Assembly (NCBI RefSeq): GCF_017308975.1
Contig: NZ_JADWPD010000027.1
Location: forward strand, 103,505 to 167,504
Length of the DNA stretch: 64,000 nucleotides
Origin: Amycolatopsis sp. MtRt-6
Lineage (GTDB): Bacteria > Actinomycetota > Actinomycetes > Mycobacteriales > Pseudonocardiaceae
Direction: 5' to 3'
A model generated the notes under the pieces. It had not been told where the DNA came from. It did not search any database and saw nothing but the letters and a program-made list of their open reading frames with translations. Position 1 is the first letter of the stretch. Each line of letters begins with the position of its first letter. Below are positions 12,353 through 21,364 of this stretch, piece by piece. The position numbers and the translations under genes are program-made.

Positions 12353-15300
12353 ATGATTCGGTCGACGTCGTCCGTGGTGCTGTGCGCGGTGCTGGCCGCG
12401 ACCCTCGTGCCCGCTCCTGCGGCCAACGCGGCCGCGGCGGCGCCGGGACCGGGCGCCGTCTCGCATTTCGGCCTGGCCCGCAAGGACTGCCTGGGCACCG
12501 CCCGGAACACGACGAGCAAGGCGTGGTTCACCGTGGCGAACGGCGTGCTGTCCGACGTCTACGCGCCGGTGATCGACAACACGAACGTCGAAACGCTGCA
12601 GTTCGCCGTCACCGACGGCCGCAGCTTCACCGACCTGCAGGCGCGGGACATGACCTACACGGTCCGCACGAGCGCGGGCGGGATGGCCTGCGAGGTGACG
12701 TCGACCGCGCGCAGCGGCCGCTACCGGCTGGTCACCGAGTACCTGGCCGACCCGGCCCGGACCGGCGTGCTCATCCGCACCCGGCTGGAACCGCTGCGGG
12801 GCTCCGGCCGGGACCTGCAGGTCTACGTGCGGTTCGACGCGAGCGTCAACGGCAACGGCGGGGGCGGCCCGGCCAACGGCGGCGGCGACACCGCCACCGT
12901 CGACGCGGCGACGTCCGCGCTGGTCAGCGCCGATCCGAACACGGTGTCGAGCGCGCCGGCCCGCGACTACGGCACCCCGCTGGCCGCCGCGCTGCGCGCC
13001 GACCGCCGGTTCCTGGCCACCGGCAGCGGCTTCGCGGGCACCGCGGGCGACGGGCTCACCCAGCTGGACCGCGACCACCGGCTCACCGACACGACGCCGT
13101 CGGCAGTGAACGGCAACGTCGTCCAGACCGCGCGGCTCGACCTCCAGCCGCGCCGCCCGGTCGTGCTGGCGCTCGGCTTCGGCGCGGACGCGCGGACCGC
13201 CGTCGCCACGGCCGGCGCGAGCCTGCGCACGCCGTTCGAGGCGAGCTACCGCCAGTACGCGCGCGAGTGGCGTGACTACGACAACGGGCTGATCCCGCTG
13301 CGGGGCCAGGACGCCGAGGCGTACTACCAGTCGGTCAACGTGCTGAAGGCCAGTGAGGACAAGACGTTCCCCGGCGCGGTCGTCGCTTCGCTCGGCAGCC
13401 CGTGGGGCCAGGCGGTACCGGCGGGCGACGCGCCCGGCGGCAAGCCGGTCTACTTCGGCTCCTACCGCGAGATCTTCGCCCGCGACCTGTACGAAAGCTT
13501 CTCCGGTCTCCTGGCGGCCGGCGACCGCGAGACGGCGCGGGCGAGCGTCCGCTGGCTGTTCACCCGGCAGCAGCAGCCGGACGGCCGCTTCCCGCGCAAC
13601 TCGCTGCTCAACGGCAAGAAGGCCCCCGACTCCGGCGGTGACCAGCTCGACGAGAGCGCGTACCCGATCCTGATGGCGTTGCAGGCCGGCCTGGACCGCG
13701 ACCGCACGCTCTACACCGACCACATCCGGGCGGCCGCGGACTTCGTCGTCGCGCACGGCCCGGCGTTCGGCTCGGAACGCTGGGAGGAGCAGGGCGGCTA
13801 CTCCCCCTCGACGATCGCCGCGGAGATCGCCGGGCTCGTCGCCGCGGGCGTGATCGCCGAGCGCAACGGCGACCGGGCGCGCGCGAACGTCTACCGCGCC
13901 ACCGCCGACCACTTCCAGCGCAGCGTCAAGGGCTGGACGGTGACTTCGAACGGGCCGTACGGCGGCCGGTACTTCCTGCGGCTGACCAAGAACGGCGACC
14001 CGGACTCCGAGTGGTTCTACAACCTGGGCAACGGCTCGGTCGACGCCGACCAGCGCGCGGTCGTCGACGCCGGCTTCCTCGAGCTGACGCGCCTGGGCGT
14101 ACTACCCGCGGACGACCCGGACGTGGCCGCGTCGCTCGGCGTGGTCGATCGCGTGATCAAGCGGGACACCCCGGCCGGACCGGGCTGGTACCGCTACGGG
14201 ACGTCGGCGCCGGGCAGCGAAGACGGCTACGGCGACTGCTACGAGCCGGACCCGACGAACTGCGGCCCCACGGGCGCGCCCTGGCCGTCGACGAACAGCG
14301 GGTCGGGGCACCTGTGGCCGGTGCTCGCCGGCGAACGCGGCGAGCAGGCGGTGCAGACCGGCGACCGGGCCGGCGCGGCGGCGCTGCTGCGCGCGATGTG
14401 GGCCCAGACCAACGGAACCGGCCTGATCCCCGAGCAGATCTGGGAGAACCCGGCGCTGCCCCCGTCCCCGTACGGCTCGGACCCGCGAACGGCGTCGATC
14501 GGCTTCACACCGGGTCAGTCGGTCGGTTCGGTGGCGCCGCTGAGCTGGGCGCAGGCGCAGTCGGTCCGGCTGGCCAGGGCCCTGGCCGACGGACGGCTGC
14601 CCGAGCAACCCGCCGAAGTCCGCTCGCGCTACACCGCGCCTCCCGCGGCCTTGGCAGTCACGCTCGACGCGCCCGCGTCGGTGTCCACGGCGACCGCCGA
14701 GGTCACCGGCACCGCGCCCGCGGGCAGCCGCGTCGACCTCGCCGTCTCGGCCACCGACGGGGGCACGACCACGGTGCTCTCGACCCGGGCCTCGGCGGCA
14801 GGGACGTTCCGCACCACGGTGCCGACGCCGCTGGGCGCGAACGTCGTCACGGCGGCCGCCACGGGCGCGGGCACCGGGTACGCGCAGAAGACGATCAGCT
14901 CGGACTTCGTCACCGGCACGGTCCTGCTGGACACCACGGACCCGGACGGCGACGACAACGGCCCGGGCACGTACACCTACCCGACGGCGGGCGACTTCCA
15001 CGCGGGCGCGTTCGACCTGCAGCGGTTCCAGATCATCGACTCGGGCAGCACCCTGGTCTTCCGGACGCAGGTCCGTGACCTGTCCCCGACGTTCGGCTCA
15101 CCCCTGGGCGCCCAGCTGCTGACGATCTACGCCCACGACCCGGCCGCGACGGCGACCTCGACCGCGGCGCCGTACCCGAGCCGGGCGTACACGATCGCGC
15201 CGCAGGACGCGTGGAGCAGGCGCATCGAGGTCCAGGGCTTCGCCGAGCCGGCGCTCGTCGACGCTTCGGGCGCTTCGCCGGCAACGCCGTCCGTGCAGGC

Positions 15301-15616
15301 GTCGCAGGCAACGCGGTACATCACGGTCAGCGTGCCGAAGACCGCCTTCGGGACGCCCGGCCGGGGCTGGACGTTCGCCGTGGTGCTGACGGGCCAGGAC
15401 GGCAACTCGCCGGACCAGGCCCGCCCGTTCACCCCCACGGCGGGCCAGTACACGTTCGGTCTCTGCGCGGCCGGCGGGACGGCCCCGATCTGCACGGCGG
15501 ACCCGGCCACGGCCCCGAAGGCGTTCGACGTGCTGACGCCGTCCGGCGTGGACCAGAAGCTGGAGCTGGACCCGACCCGCGGTCCGGTTTCGGTGCGCGG
15601 AGTGCCGCTGGTCTGA
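12353..15616 (+). CDS. secreted glucodextranase-like glycoside hydrolase (GH15)
   Basis: 1087 aa with a signal peptide (MIRSTSSVVL start, cleavage after about PAANAAAA). The N-terminal beta-sandwich (about 35-310, FGLARKDCLGTARNT) matches the glucodextranase/glucoamylase N-domain. An (alpha/alpha)6 GH15 barrel follows (about 320-740; GSYREIFARDLYESFSG, GGDQLDESAYPI, GYSPSTIAAEIAG, GLIPEQIWE), then an Ig-like module (765-850) and a C-terminal glucodextranase-type domain (870-1075, DDNGPGTYTYPT). It should act outside the cell on alpha-1,6- or alpha-1,4-glucans. The GLIPEQIWE segment carries a likely catalytic acid. It has no maltose or dextran transport genes beside it. Confidence 0.85.
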   Translation: MIRSTSSVVLCAVLAATLVPAPAANAAAAAPGPGAVSHFGLARKDCLGTARNTTSKAWFTVANGVLSDVYAPVIDNTNVETLQFAVTDGRSFTDLQARDMTYTVRTSAGGMACEVTSTARSGRYRLVTEYLADPARTGVLIRTRLEPLRGSGRDLQVYVRFDASVNGNGGGGPANGGGDTATVDAATSALVSADPNTVSSAPARDYGTPLAAALRADRRFLATGSGFAGTAGDGLTQLDRDHRLTDTTPSAVNGNVVQTARLDLQPRRPVVLALGFGADARTAVATAGASLRTPFEASYRQYAREWRDYDNGLIPLRGQDAEAYYQSVNVLKASEDKTFPGAVVASLGSPWGQAVPAGDAPGGKPVYFGSYREIFARDLYESFSGLLAAGDRETARASVRWLFTRQQQPDGRFPRNSLLNGKKAPDSGGDQLDESAYPILMALQAGLDRDRTLYTDHIRAAADFVVAHGPAFGSERWEEQGGYSPSTIAAEIAGLVAAGVIAERNGDRARANVYRATADHFQRSVKGWTVTSNGPYGGRYFLRLTKNGDPDSEWFYNLGNGSVDADQRAVVDAGFLELTRLGVLPADDPDVAASLGVVDRVIKRDTPAGPGWYRYGTSAPGSEDGYGDCYEPDPTNCGPTGAPWPSTNSGSGHLWPVLAGERGEQAVQTGDRAGAAALLRAMWAQTNGTGLIPEQIWENPALPPSPYGSDPRTASIGFTPGQSVGSVAPLSWAQAQSVRLARALADGRLPEQPAEVRSRYTAPPAALAVTLDAPASVSTATAEVTGTAPAGSRVDLAVSATDGGTTTVLSTRASAAGTFRTTVPTPLGANVVTAAATGAGTGYAQKTISSDFVTGTVLLDTTDPDGDDNGPGTYTYPTAGDFHAGAFDLQRFQIIDSGSTLVFRTQVRDLSPTFGSPLGAQLLTIYAHDPAATATSTAAPYPSRAYTIAPQDAWSRRIEVQGFAEPALVDASGASPATPSVQASQATRYITVSVPKTAFGTPGRGWTFAVVLTGQDGNSPDQARPFTPTAGQYTFGLCAAGGTAPICTADPATAPKAFDVLTPSGVDQKLELDPTRGPVSVRGVPLV

Positions 15617-15629
15617 CAGTCTGGCTGCC

Positions 15630-16199
15630 ATGATCGACGAGTTCGCGAAGAACTACCTGCACGGCGACCTGCGCGAGGTCCGCGAGGAGCTGGTCGGGAA
15701 GCTCGACGGATTGAGCGAGTACGACATCCGCCGTCCCCTGACCACGACGGGCACCAACCTGCTCGGCCTGATCAAGCACCTGACCCTGACCGAGGCACGC
15801 TACTTCGGCGACATCTTCGGCCGGCCGTACCCCGAGCCGATGCCCCGGTGGGACGACCTCGAAGCACGCGGCAGCGACATGTGGGCGACCGAGCACGAGA
15901 CACGCGCGGACATCGTCGACGGCTACCGGCGGGCGTGGCAGCACTCCGACGCGACGATCGCCGAGCTCGCCATCGACGCACCGGGCCACGTGCCGTGGTG
16001 GCCCCGCCCGGACGTGCTGCTGTTCAACATCCTGGTCCACGTCCTGACCGAGACGAACCGCCACGCGGGCCACGCGGACATCCTGCGTGAACAGCTCGAC
16101 GGCTCGGTCGCCTCCGAAGGCCACCGCGACGCGGAGTTCTGGGCGGCCCGCCACGCGGCGGTGGAGCGAGCGGCCCAGGCCGCGAAGAGTCCACTGTAG
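15630..16199 (+). CDS. DinB/DUF664 family protein
   Basis: 189 aa. The four-helix DinB-like fold is suggested by ELVGKLDGLSEYDIRRPL, LLGLIKHLTLTEARYFGDIFG and the late histidine segment ILVHVLTETNRHAGHADILREQLDG, which supplies metal-ligand histidines. Actinobacterial relatives are metal-dependent, often thiol-transferase-like proteins of unclear substrate. It starts 13 bp after the GH15 stop codon and ends one base before the aldo/keto reductase stop on the opposite strand. Confidence 0.8.
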   Translation: MIDEFAKNYLHGDLREVREELVGKLDGLSEYDIRRPLTTTGTNLLGLIKHLTLTEARYFGDIFGRPYPEPMPRWDDLEARGSDMWATEHETRADIVDGYRRAWQHSDATIAELAIDAPGHVPWWPRPDVLLFNILVHVLTETNRHAGHADILREQLDGSVASEGHRDAEFWAARHAAVERAAQAAKSPL

Positions 16200-17207
16200 T
16201 CAGAGGTCGGCGTTGAGCCGAGCCAGGATCCCGTGCGGAAACGGAAACACGGGTGCGCTGACCTCGGTGAGCCGGTCCAGCTGCGCCGCGGTGACGTCCA
16301 GCGCGAGCGCCCCGAGGGTTTCGGAAAGCTGCTCGGGCGTCCGGGCCCCGATCAGCGGCGCGGGCACGGCGGGACGGCTCAGCACCCACCGCAGAGCCAC
16401 CTGCGCCGGAGTGGCGCCCGCCTCGGCCGCGACCTCGCGAACCGCGTCCAGCACCGCCCACCGGCTCTCGGGCAACGCGCTGAAGGCGGCGACACCCGGA
16501 TCGGCGAGCCGGCCGGCACCGCCGTCCCGGCTGTACTTGCCGGAGAGGAACCCGCCACCGATCGCGCCCCACGGCTGGATCGCGATGCCGAACTCCCGCG
16601 CCAGCGGCACGTACTCGGCCTCGACGGCCCGCTCGACGAGCGAGTACTCCAGCTGCAGCGCCGTCACCGGCGGCCCGCCGAGCATGGCGGCCTTCGTCGC
16701 GTACCAGGCGGGGACGTCGCTGAGCCCCACGGCCCGGATCTTCCCGGCGCGCACCAGGTCGCCGAACGCCGCCATCACCTCCTCGGCCGGGGTGAAGCCG
16801 TCCCAGATGTGCAGCCAGTACAGGTCGACGTGGTCGACGCGCAGCCGCCGCAGCGACGCCTCCAGCGAGGCGATCATGTTCTTGCGGCCGTTGCTGCGGC
16901 GGCGCGGGTCCGACCGCGGGCCGCCGCCGCTGAAGTCGGGCCCGGAGTACTTCGTGGCGAGCACGACGTCGTCGCGGCCGACGTCACGGAGGAATTCGCC
17001 GACCAGTTCCTCGCTGCGGCCGGCGCTGTAGTTGTCCGCCGTGTCGACGAAGTTGCCGCCGCGCTCGACGTAGGCGCGGAACGTCTTGCGGGCGGTGGCG
17101 TCGTCGGCGCAGAAGGAGCCGGCCCCGAAGGTCAGCGCGCCCAGTGCGAGTGGCGAGACGCGCAGCCCGGAACGGCCCAGCGGCCGGTAGTCGTCCAGTT
17201 CGGTCAT
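16200..17207 (-). CDS. aldo/keto reductase
   Basis: 335 aa. The AKR TIM barrel is clear: YRPLGRSGLRVSPLALGALTFG, then FVDTADNYSAGRSEE (catalytic Asp and Tyr), VVLATKYSG (Lys), VDHVDLYWLHIWD (His) and the NADPH-binding end PLIGARTPEQLSE. It is a cytosolic NADPH-dependent carbonyl reductase with unknown substrate. Start at the ATG at 17207. A perfect 18-bp palindrome in a MerR-type promoter sits immediately upstream, with the -10 only 6 bases from the ATG, so a leaderless transcript is likely. No regulator gene is adjacent. Confidence 0.9.
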   Translation of the reverse strand: MTELDDYRPLGRSGLRVSPLALGALTFGAGSFCADDATARKTFRAYVERGGNFVDTADNYSAGRSEELVGEFLRDVGRDDVVLATKYSGPDFSGGGPRSDPRRRSNGRKNMIASLEASLRRLRVDHVDLYWLHIWDGFTPAEEVMAAFGDLVRAGKIRAVGLSDVPAWYATKAAMLGGPPVTALQLEYSLVERAVEAEYVPLAREFGIAIQPWGAIGGGFLSGKYSRDGGAGRLADPGVAAFSALPESRWAVLDAVREVAAEAGATPAQVALRWVLSRPAVPAPLIGARTPEQLSETLGALALDVTAAQLDRLTEVSAPVFPFPHGILARLNADL

Positions 17208-17213
17208 GCCCCG

Positions 17214-17244
17214 ATCGTGCAGCCTGGAGCGCGCTCCAGGGCAA
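17214..17244 (-). promoter_or_regulatory. MerR-type promoter/operator of the aldo/keto reductase gene
   Basis: On the minus strand ttgccc (17244-17239), a 19-bp spacer and cacgat (17219-17214) form a promoter with the long spacer typical of MerR-controlled genes. The spacer region is the perfect palindrome cctggagcgcgctccagg (17223-17240). The ATG follows 6 bases after the -10. The same geometry and nearly the same palindrome occur before the SDR gene at 49757. Confidence 0.65.
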
Positions 17245-17388
17245 CCCCCGCCCAGGGCGTTCGAGGGCACTATCGGGGAGACAACCAGGCCGTGTCCCCG
17301 GCTCGCGCCGGACGACCGGCCGTGATGGGCTAGCCTGCCGCTCAACGGGTCCGGCCGAGCGCGCCGGCTGTGTCGAGGAGTCGATTTC

Positions 17389-17892
17389 GTGCAACCGAAC
17401 CTGGGGCCAGGCGAAGACTTCCAGCTCCTGCTCGAACGGCAGGTCCGGGAAATGCAGTCGAAGGCGGCGGCGCTGAACGAGGCGCTTTCCGCGGCCGGGG
17501 CGACGGTCCGCAGCCGCGACGGCTCGGTCACCGTGACGCTCGCCCCGAACGGCGCGCTCACGAACCTCGAGCTCGGCCACCGGGCGTGCGAGCTGGGCCC
17601 GGCCCGGCTGACCGCGGCGATCATGGGTGCGGTGCGGGACGCGCAACGCCAGACCGCCCGCGCCGTCGCGGATTCCTTCGCCACCATCAACGGCGACGGC
17701 GAGTCGACCGAAATGGTCCGGTCCTTCCTCCCGCCGGACCCGCCGCCGGACGGGGACTTCGCGGCGCCGGAGAGCGCCGAACCCACGCCGCCCGCTCCTG
17801 CGGCACCGGCTGCGCCGCCTTCGCCGCCGTCCGCGCCGCGCCGCCGTCCGGTGGCCGACGACCGCTCCGACGACGAATCGAACCCCTGGTGA
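17389..17892 (+). CDS. YbaB/EbfC-family protein with proline-rich tail
   Basis: 167 aa from a GTG. Residues 10-110 fit the YbaB/EbfC dimer fold (helix MQSKAAALNEAL, then strands VRSRDGSVTVTLAPNGALTNLEL). Residues 125-167 are a Pro/Ala-rich, charged disordered tail. In actinobacteria such genes are often found beside WXG100/ESX-type secretion substrates rather than recR, and here the GTGA overlap with a small WXG-like gene says the same. The 181 bp upstream hold the aldo/keto reductase promoter and presumably this operon's promoter. Confidence 0.75.
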   Translation: MQPNLGPGEDFQLLLERQVREMQSKAAALNEALSAAGATVRSRDGSVTVTLAPNGALTNLELGHRACELGPARLTAAIMGAVRDAQRQTARAVADSFATINGDGESTEMVRSFLPPDPPPDGDFAAPESAEPTPPAPAAPAAPPSPPSAPRRRPVADDRSDDESNPW

Positions 17893-18203
17893 CCGGCGGC
17901 GGCTTCCGCGTCTCTTCGGAGCCACTCGCGAACTTCGGCAAGCACCTCGACGAGCTGCAGAAGAACCTCCAGAGCACTTCGGACCTCGTCGGCGGCATGG
18001 TGTGCGACCCGGGCATGTTCGGCATCAACCCGGCGTGCCAGCTGATGGCCGCCGGCGCGAGCACCTGGACCGACAAGGCGCACCACCAGTTCGGGGAGTA
18101 CGCCAAGACCATCGGCGAGTTCGCCGACAAGGTCACCGAGGCCGCGAAGCGCTACCAGTCGGGCGAAGAAGACGCCGTGAACTCGATCGTGAGGTTCGAA
18201 TAG
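17889..18203 (+). CDS. WXG100/ESX-type small helical protein
   Basis: 104 aa from a GTG overlapping the previous stop by 4 bp. It is almost entirely helical, with a central W in ASTWTDKAHHQFGEYAKTIGEFADKVTEAAKRYQ, the helix-turn-helix pattern of EsxA/EspC-like type VII secretion substrates. Its last base is the first base of the next gene's GTG, so the three genes form one translational unit. It probably acts as the small partner of the large protein that follows. Confidence 0.65.
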   Translation: MTGGGFRVSSEPLANFGKHLDELQKNLQSTSDLVGGMVCDPGMFGINPACQLMAAGASTWTDKAHHQFGEYAKTIGEFADKVTEAAKRYQSGEEDAVNSIVRFE

Positions 18204-19843
18204 TGGGCGACGACTACAAGAGCAAGGACGTCAGCCTCCACGGTTCGGAACTGTTCAACGAGGACAACCGATCGGCCGGGGCGGGCTTCTTCGAGGCGGC
18301 GACGGGCCTGGACAAGGCCGTCAAGGAGCACGACCAGGTCGCGATCGGCATCGGCTCGGCGGGGATGGCGCTGGAGACCATCGGTCTCGTGCTGGACCCG
18401 ATCGGGAGCCTGCTGACGGCCGGGATCGGCTGGCTCATCGAGCACATCACGATCCTGCGGTGGCCGCTGGACATCCTGATGGGCGACCCGATCGGCATCG
18501 CGGCGGCCAGCGAAGCGCTGACGGCGGAGAAGAAGAAGCTGGAGCAGTGGTCAGCCGACCACCAGCAGGCGCTCGACACGCTGATGAAGGAGTGGAGCGG
18601 GCAGGCCGCGGACCAGTTCAAGAAGGACATGGACGCGGTCACCGAGCAGCTGGGCTCCCTCGGCGGCTACCTCGACGAGGCCGGCAAGAACATGAAGATC
18701 GCCGGCGGCATCGTCGGCGCGTTCCGCGGCATCCTCCGCGACCTGATCGCGATGCTCCTGGCAACGATCATCAAGGGCGCCCTGATCGCGGCGGCCCTGG
18801 CCCCGGTGACGTTCGGAGCGTCGATCGCGATCTTCATCGGCACGACGATCGGCACGGTGGCCACGGCCCTGGGCAAGATCGGCGCGAAGCTGGCCCAGCT
18901 GGCGAAGAAGCTGGGCGAGCTGCTAAAGGCGCTGACCAAGCTGGGCAAGGCGGGCGACGACCTGGCGGCGGCCAAGCCCCCGACGAGCAGCCTGACCCCG
19001 GCACCCACCCCGAAGCCGGACACCACACCGGCCCCCAAGCCGGACACGACCCCCGAGCCGAAGCCGGACACCACGCCCTCGTCGGCGACCCCGGAGCCGA
19101 AGCCCGAGCCGAAGCCGGACCCCAAGCCCGAGCCGAAGCCGGACCCCAAGCCGGAACCGAAGCCCGAGCCGGCGCCATCGTCGTCCTCGGCCACGCCGGA
19201 ACCCAAGCCCGACCCCAAACCGGACCCCAAGCCCGAGCCGAAGCCGGACCCCAAGCCCGACACCACGCCCTCCTCGGCCACCCCCGAGCCGAAGCCTGAG
19301 CCCAAACCGGACCCCAAGCCCGACACCACGCCCTCCTCGGCGGCCCCGGAACCGAAGCCCGAGCTGGCGCCATCGTCGTCCTCAGCCACCCCGGACCCCA
19401 AACCCGAGCCCAAGCCGGACACCACACCCGAGCCCAAGCCCGAACCGGCGCCCGCGTCGGCCACCCCGGAACCGAAGCCCGACACCAAACCGGACACGAC
19501 CCCGGAACCCAAGCCCGACACCACACCCGACCCGAAGCCGGAGCCCAAGCCGCACAAGCCGTTCACCGACCAGATGACCGACGTCATCAAGACCAAACTG
19601 TCCCAAATGGATGGTGTGACGCCCGAGATCATGCAGAAGTTCGACAAGATCAGCAACTTCTCCGTGCACGAGCTCGGCAAGCTCTTCGGCAAGGAAGGCG
19701 CCGAAAAGTTCGAGTCGGCCATCAAGGTCATGACCGACCCGTGGTTCGGCAAGTCGGGCCTGGCCGGCAAGACCGTGGTCGACATGATCAAGGGCGTGCC
19801 CGCCAGCGTCGGCAACGTCACCGGCGGGGACGACGAGTCCTAA
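18203..19843 (+). CDS. large WXG-type protein with PKPEPKPDTTP repeat region
   Basis: 546 aa from the GTG at 18203 (TAGTG overlap with the previous stop). Residues 1-175 are helical with a WSGQAADQFKKDMDAV segment typical of WXG100/type VII substrates. Two hydrophobic stretches (about 45-85 and 165-225) flank it, the second rich in Ala, Ile and Thr. Residues 265-455 are a Pro-Lys-Asp/Glu-Thr repeat, and the last 95 (HKPFTDQMTDV to GGDDES) form a compact charged domain I do not recognise. It looks like a cell-surface or secreted effector on a wall-spanning stalk. No immunity-like gene follows; the next gene is a convergent SDR. Confidence 0.6.
   Translation: MGDDYKSKDVSLHGSELFNEDNRSAGAGFFEAATGLDKAVKEHDQVAIGIGSAGMALETIGLVLDPIGSLLTAGIGWLIEHITILRWPLDILMGDPIGIAAASEALTAEKKKLEQWSADHQQALDTLMKEWSGQAADQFKKDMDAVTEQLGSLGGYLDEAGKNMKIAGGIVGAFRGILRDLIAMLLATIIKGALIAAALAPVTFGASIAIFIGTTIGTVATALGKIGAKLAQLAKKLGELLKALTKLGKAGDDLAAAKPPTSSLTPAPTPKPDTTPAPKPDTTPEPKPDTTPSSATPEPKPEPKPDPKPEPKPDPKPEPKPEPAPSSSSATPEPKPDPKPDPKPEPKPDPKPDTTPSSATPEPKPEPKPDPKPDTTPSSAAPEPKPELAPSSSSATPDPKPEPKPDTTPEPKPEPAPASATPEPKPDTKPDTTPEPKPDTTPDPKPEPKPHKPFTDQMTDVIKTKLSQMDGVTPEIMQKFDKISNFSVHELGKLFGKEGAEKFESAIKVMTDPWFGKSGLAGKTVVDMIKGVPASVGNVTGGDDES
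19001..19560 (+). repeat. in-frame proline-rich repeat (PEPKPDPKP/PKPDTTP units)
   Basis: About 560 bp of degenerate tandem repeats inside the large WXG-type gene, built on cccaagcccgagccgaag-like units and interrupted by PSSSSATPE spacers. Longer near-identical blocks recur (for example around 19080, 19190, 19270 and 19330), so the tract could expand or contract by slippage or recombination without a frameshift. Confidence 0.9.
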
Positions 19844-20700
19844 CCGAGCGGCTCGAGCCCGGTCAGCGCCACGCTTTCCTTCCACAGCCGCGCGGCGGCC
19901 GCGTCGTCGGCCAGGTTCGCCCACCGGCGTTCCAGCCGCGGCCGGCCGCGCAGGCCGAACACGCGCGGGCCCCACAGCTGCCCGCCCTCGACGTCCGGAT
20001 CGAGGACCGCGCGCACCGCGGGCCGCGCTCCGGCGTCCTTGCCGTGCAGCACCACCCGGGCCGGCAGCCCGCGCAGCCACGCGCCGGCGGTGCGGGTGTG
20101 CACGGGCGGCCGTGACGGCGTCAGCGAGTCGAGCGCGCCGCCGGGGTGGGCGAGCACGCTGACCCGCCGTGAACCCGCTGCCCGCAGCCGCCGGTCGAGT
20201 TCGAGCGCGAAGAGCAGCTGAGCCAGCTTGGACCGCTCGTAGGCCCGCTTCGGCTGGTAGTCCCGCTCGCTCTGGAGGTCAAGAAAGTCCAGGCTCGCCG
20301 ACTTCGCCGCGAAACTGCCGGTGGTGACGATCCGCGCGGCCGGCGTCAGCGCCGGCAGCAGCCGCGCGATCAGCGCGAAGTGGCCGAGGTGGTTGGTGCC
20401 GAACATCAGCTCGTGCCCGTCCGGGGTCTCCCGCCGCGGCGGCGCGTCGAGCGCGACACCGGCGTTGCAGACGACGGCGTCGAGTTCCCCCACGTCCGGT
20501 TCGAGCGAGCCGAGGTCGGCCAGGTCCAGCCGGACGCACCCGGCCTTCGCCCCGGCGACCCGCGAGCGGATCGACGCGGCGGCGGCCCGCGCCTTGACCG
20601 GGTCGCGGCTGCCGATCACCACCTCCACGCCGGCCGAAGCCAGCTGCTCGGCGACGAAGTAGCCGATCCCCGCGTTGCCCCCGGTCACCAGTACCCGCAC
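19840..20700 (-). CDS. SDR family oxidoreductase (retinol dehydrogenase-like)
   Basis: 286 aa from a GTG at 20700 with ggagg 7 nt upstream; an ATG at 20727 gives 295 aa. The SDR marks are VLVTGGNAGIGYFVAEQL (cofactor glycines), AVVCNAGVAL, GTNHLGHFALIA, the catalytic serine in VTTGSFAAKS and Y-x3-K as YERSKLAQ. The NHLGHFAL pattern is typical of the retinol-dehydrogenase-like branch, as in the SDR at 49.8 kb. The 3' end overlaps the convergent WXG-type gene by 4 bp. Confidence 0.87.
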   Translation of the reverse strand: MRVLVTGGNAGIGYFVAEQLASAGVEVVIGSRDPVKARAAAASIRSRVAGAKAGCVRLDLADLGSLEPDVGELDAVVCNAGVALDAPPRRETPDGHELMFGTNHLGHFALIARLLPALTPAARIVTTGSFAAKSASLDFLDLQSERDYQPKRAYERSKLAQLLFALELDRRLRAAGSRRVSVLAHPGGALDSLTPSRPPVHTRTAGAWLRGLPARVVLHGKDAGARPAVRAVLDPDVEGGQLWGPRVFGLRGRPRLERRWANLADDAAAARLWKESVALTGLEPLG

Positions 20701-20743
20701 CGCCGCCCCTCCATGTCCCGGGGACAACGCTACCGGGCGGCGA

Positions 20744-21115
20744 TCAGAGCCGGCTGAGGCCGTGGAGGATGCGCTTCATGAGGTCCATGTTCGGCCGGTT
20801 GCCGTTGCCCCGCTTCGCGGTGTGCACGGCGACGAGACCGCGATCGGCGAGGTCGGAGAGCAGAACGCGCGCCACCCCGAGCGGCAGCCGCCGCCGAGCG
20901 GCGACCTCGGCCACCGACTGCGAAGTGCAGCACAGCACGCAGATTTCCGACTCTTCCGCGGTGCTCCCGCGCGTCATGGCCCGCCCGCGCGCGGTGGTCG
21001 AGACCAGTGTCTCGACGGGAAGGTCGCGCGTCGGGCGCGTCCGGCCGTGGGTGCGGAAGTACGGACGAACGAGCCCCGCCGCCCCTCCGTCTTCGAGCGC
21101 GGTCCCCCAGTGCAC
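20744..21115 (-). CDS. DUF742 family protein
   Basis: 123 aa from a GTG with gaggag 6 nt upstream. It fits DUF742: GLVRPYFRTHGRTRPTRDLPVETLVSTT, then a winged-helix-like segment (SVAEVAARRRLPLGVARVLLSDLADRGLVAVH) and the conserved C-terminal DLMKRILHGLSRL. DUF742 proteins are normally the third member of conservons (sensor kinase, Roadblock/LC7, DUF742, Ras-like GTPase). Here it stands alone, an orphan. Two near-identical 10-mers (ggcgattaat, ggcgattatt) lie just upstream at 21130-21139 and 21147-21156 and could be regulator sites. Confidence 0.85.
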   Translation of the reverse strand: MHWGTALEDGGAAGLVRPYFRTHGRTRPTRDLPVETLVSTTARGRAMTRGSTAEESEICVLCCTSQSVAEVAARRRLPLGVARVLLSDLADRGLVAVHTAKRGNGNRPNMDLMKRILHGLSRL

Positions 21116-21364
21116 AGCGAGCTCCTCACGGCGATTAATCCTTGTAGGCGATTATTCGACACCGTGATCGACTCCACCGCAATCGTCCGAACAGGCTAAC
21201 GGACGGTAAACTGCAGGTCAGAGCAGCACCGTTGAGCGACACCACCCCGAGGGACGAAGGTCATCCAGCGGGATTATCAGAGTTCTGACAACTACGCCGC
21301 CGCCGGAGCGTCGCCCCCTGCAAGAAGGGTGCACCGAAGATGCTCGGCCAGACGGACGTCCCGA
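21116..21364. other. intergenic region between DUF742 and attL
   Basis: No gene seen. It holds the tandem 10-mers upstream of DUF742 (21130-21156) and a partial extra copy of the att sequence, gcaggtcagag at 21213-21223, in the same orientation as attL. Without the AICE this stretch would directly follow the aldehyde dehydrogenase stop codon. Confidence 0.6.

Noticed and set aside
11819..13912. RsbW-like frame extended upstream to about 697 residues
   Set aside because: The extension is antisense to the GH15 gene and low complexity; a GTG with aggagg at the domain start explains the gene.
19001..19560. Repeats considered as a CRISPR array
   Set aside because: Units are in frame, degenerate and without unique spacers; they encode a proline-rich stalk, and no cas gene is near.
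18667..19821. Long antisense frame rich in Gly-Ser repeats
   Set aside because: It is the mirror of the Pro-Lys repeat on the plus strand; no ribosome-binding site and no domain.
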